Source: JARKQH01 sp964631605 (GTDB lineage Bacteria > Verrucomicrobiota > Verrucomicrobiia > Limisphaerales > UBA8199). From it: a stretch of 50,376 bases of DNA. The stretch spans positions 1-50,376 of the forward strand of contig CAZVYG010000029.1 in assembly GCA_964631605.1 (NCBI GenBank), written 5' to 3'. The notes below the pieces were generated by a model. It was not told the DNA's origin and searched no databases. It saw only the letters and a list, made by a program, of their open reading frames with translations. Below are positions 50,188-50,376 of the stretch, piece after piece (within the stretch, counting starts at the first letter, position 1; every line of letters starts with the position of its first letter). The translations under genes were made by a program, and so were the position numbers.

Positions 50188-50376
50188 ATGAGTTGGTTTT
50201 ACCGCAAGCTGGTTCGACCAGTTCTCTTCACGCACGACCCCGAAGAGATCCACGAGACCATGTTGAAGGCGCTGGGATGGGCCAGCCGGCAGGAGCTGGT
50301 GACGGACGCGATGGCCGGTTTGCTCGAGGCCCCTGCCCTGCCCGTCGAGGTGATGGGACTGCGTTTTCCGAATCCG
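50188..50376 (+). CDS. pyrD: Dihydroorotate dehydrogenase (quinone), partial N-terminus
   Basis: The first 63 residues of a class-2 dihydroorotate dehydrogenase, cut by the right edge. The N-terminal membrane-associating helix region (MSWFYRKLVRPVLFTHDPEE) and the conserved PVEVMGLRFPNP are characteristic; the latter precedes the 'GLAAGFDKN' core, which is outside the window. Pyrimidine synthesis. It starts six bases after shc and is likely co-transcribed. Confidence 0.88.
   Translation, partial: MSWFYRKLVRPVLFTHDPEEIHETMLKALGWASRQELVTDAMAGLLEAPALPVEVMGLRFPNP

Overview
The window looks like a metagenome-assembled contig from a high-GC bacterium of the Verrucomicrobiota, probably the Pedosphaera/Limisphaera side of the phylum. 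The reasons are: three kinds of prepilin-like proteins, two of them of the long type with a C-terminal H-X9-DG motif; a PEP-CTERM protein; many secreted proteins with Ig-like, propeller or concanavalin-like modules ending in the phylum's usual C-terminal style; a Tat-exported Gfo/Idh/MocA oxidoreductase; and weak or absent Shine-Dalgarno sites. This assignment is an inference from gene content. One 100-N scaffold gap is present and appears to be artificial.

Layout. 0-9.6 kb, minus strand: GDP-L-fucose synthase, a GAF-PAS histidine kinase, a FixJ/LuxR-type response regulator and a stand-alone receiver protein lead into a run of exported proteins (a DUF-like protein, an 805-residue repeat-rich surface protein, a duplicated-domain lipoprotein, and two MetA/SphA-like outer-membrane proteins, the last one cut by the window edge). 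10.0-11.0 kb: two tandem short prepilin genes, each with its own terminator. 11.1-19.9 kb: housekeeping genes (mfd, trpD, an acyl-CoA synthetase, proA) and a long prepilin-like gene. 20.1-26.5 kb: a small gene, RNase P RNA with a good promoter, a PEP-CTERM protein, a sugar isomerase-like protein, a possible small RNA region with two terminators, an inositol-monophosphatase-like protein, a YbaK-domain protein, an RRM protein and a cupin. 26.6-33.8 kb: a secreted propeller protein, a coiled-coil periplasmic protein, type-4 uracil-DNA glycosylase, mpl, a secreted EEP-family lipoprotein and a zinc-ribbon protein. 34.1-39.8 kb: prepilin-like, GAF, a secreted metalloprotease and an oxidoreductase. 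39.8-45.6 kb: a sugar operon (eukaryotic-type UTP-glucose-1-phosphate uridylyltransferase overlapping a DPE2-type 4-alpha-glucanotransferase, then a secreted BNR-like protein). 45.7-50.4 kb: a two-domain secreted esterase diverging from squalene-hopene cyclase, followed by the start of pyrD.

The most unusual signal is a set of degenerate tandem repeats with an exact 7-base period. One family (TAATCAG / CTGATTA) forms inverted arrays on both sides of a truncated S23-type four-helix-bundle gene at 6355-6865, and a compact palindromic copy without a gene sits at 5616-5698. Both lie directly behind the stop codon of a signalling gene, so together they look like an intact-looking but decayed cargo element and its solo relative. 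A second family (consensus nnTTGAA or its shift nnnGAAC) appears inside the coding sequence of the glucanotransferase linker and at the 5' ends of the esterase and hopene cyclase genes. I could not find reverse transcriptase, transposase, CRISPR or toxin genes in the window.
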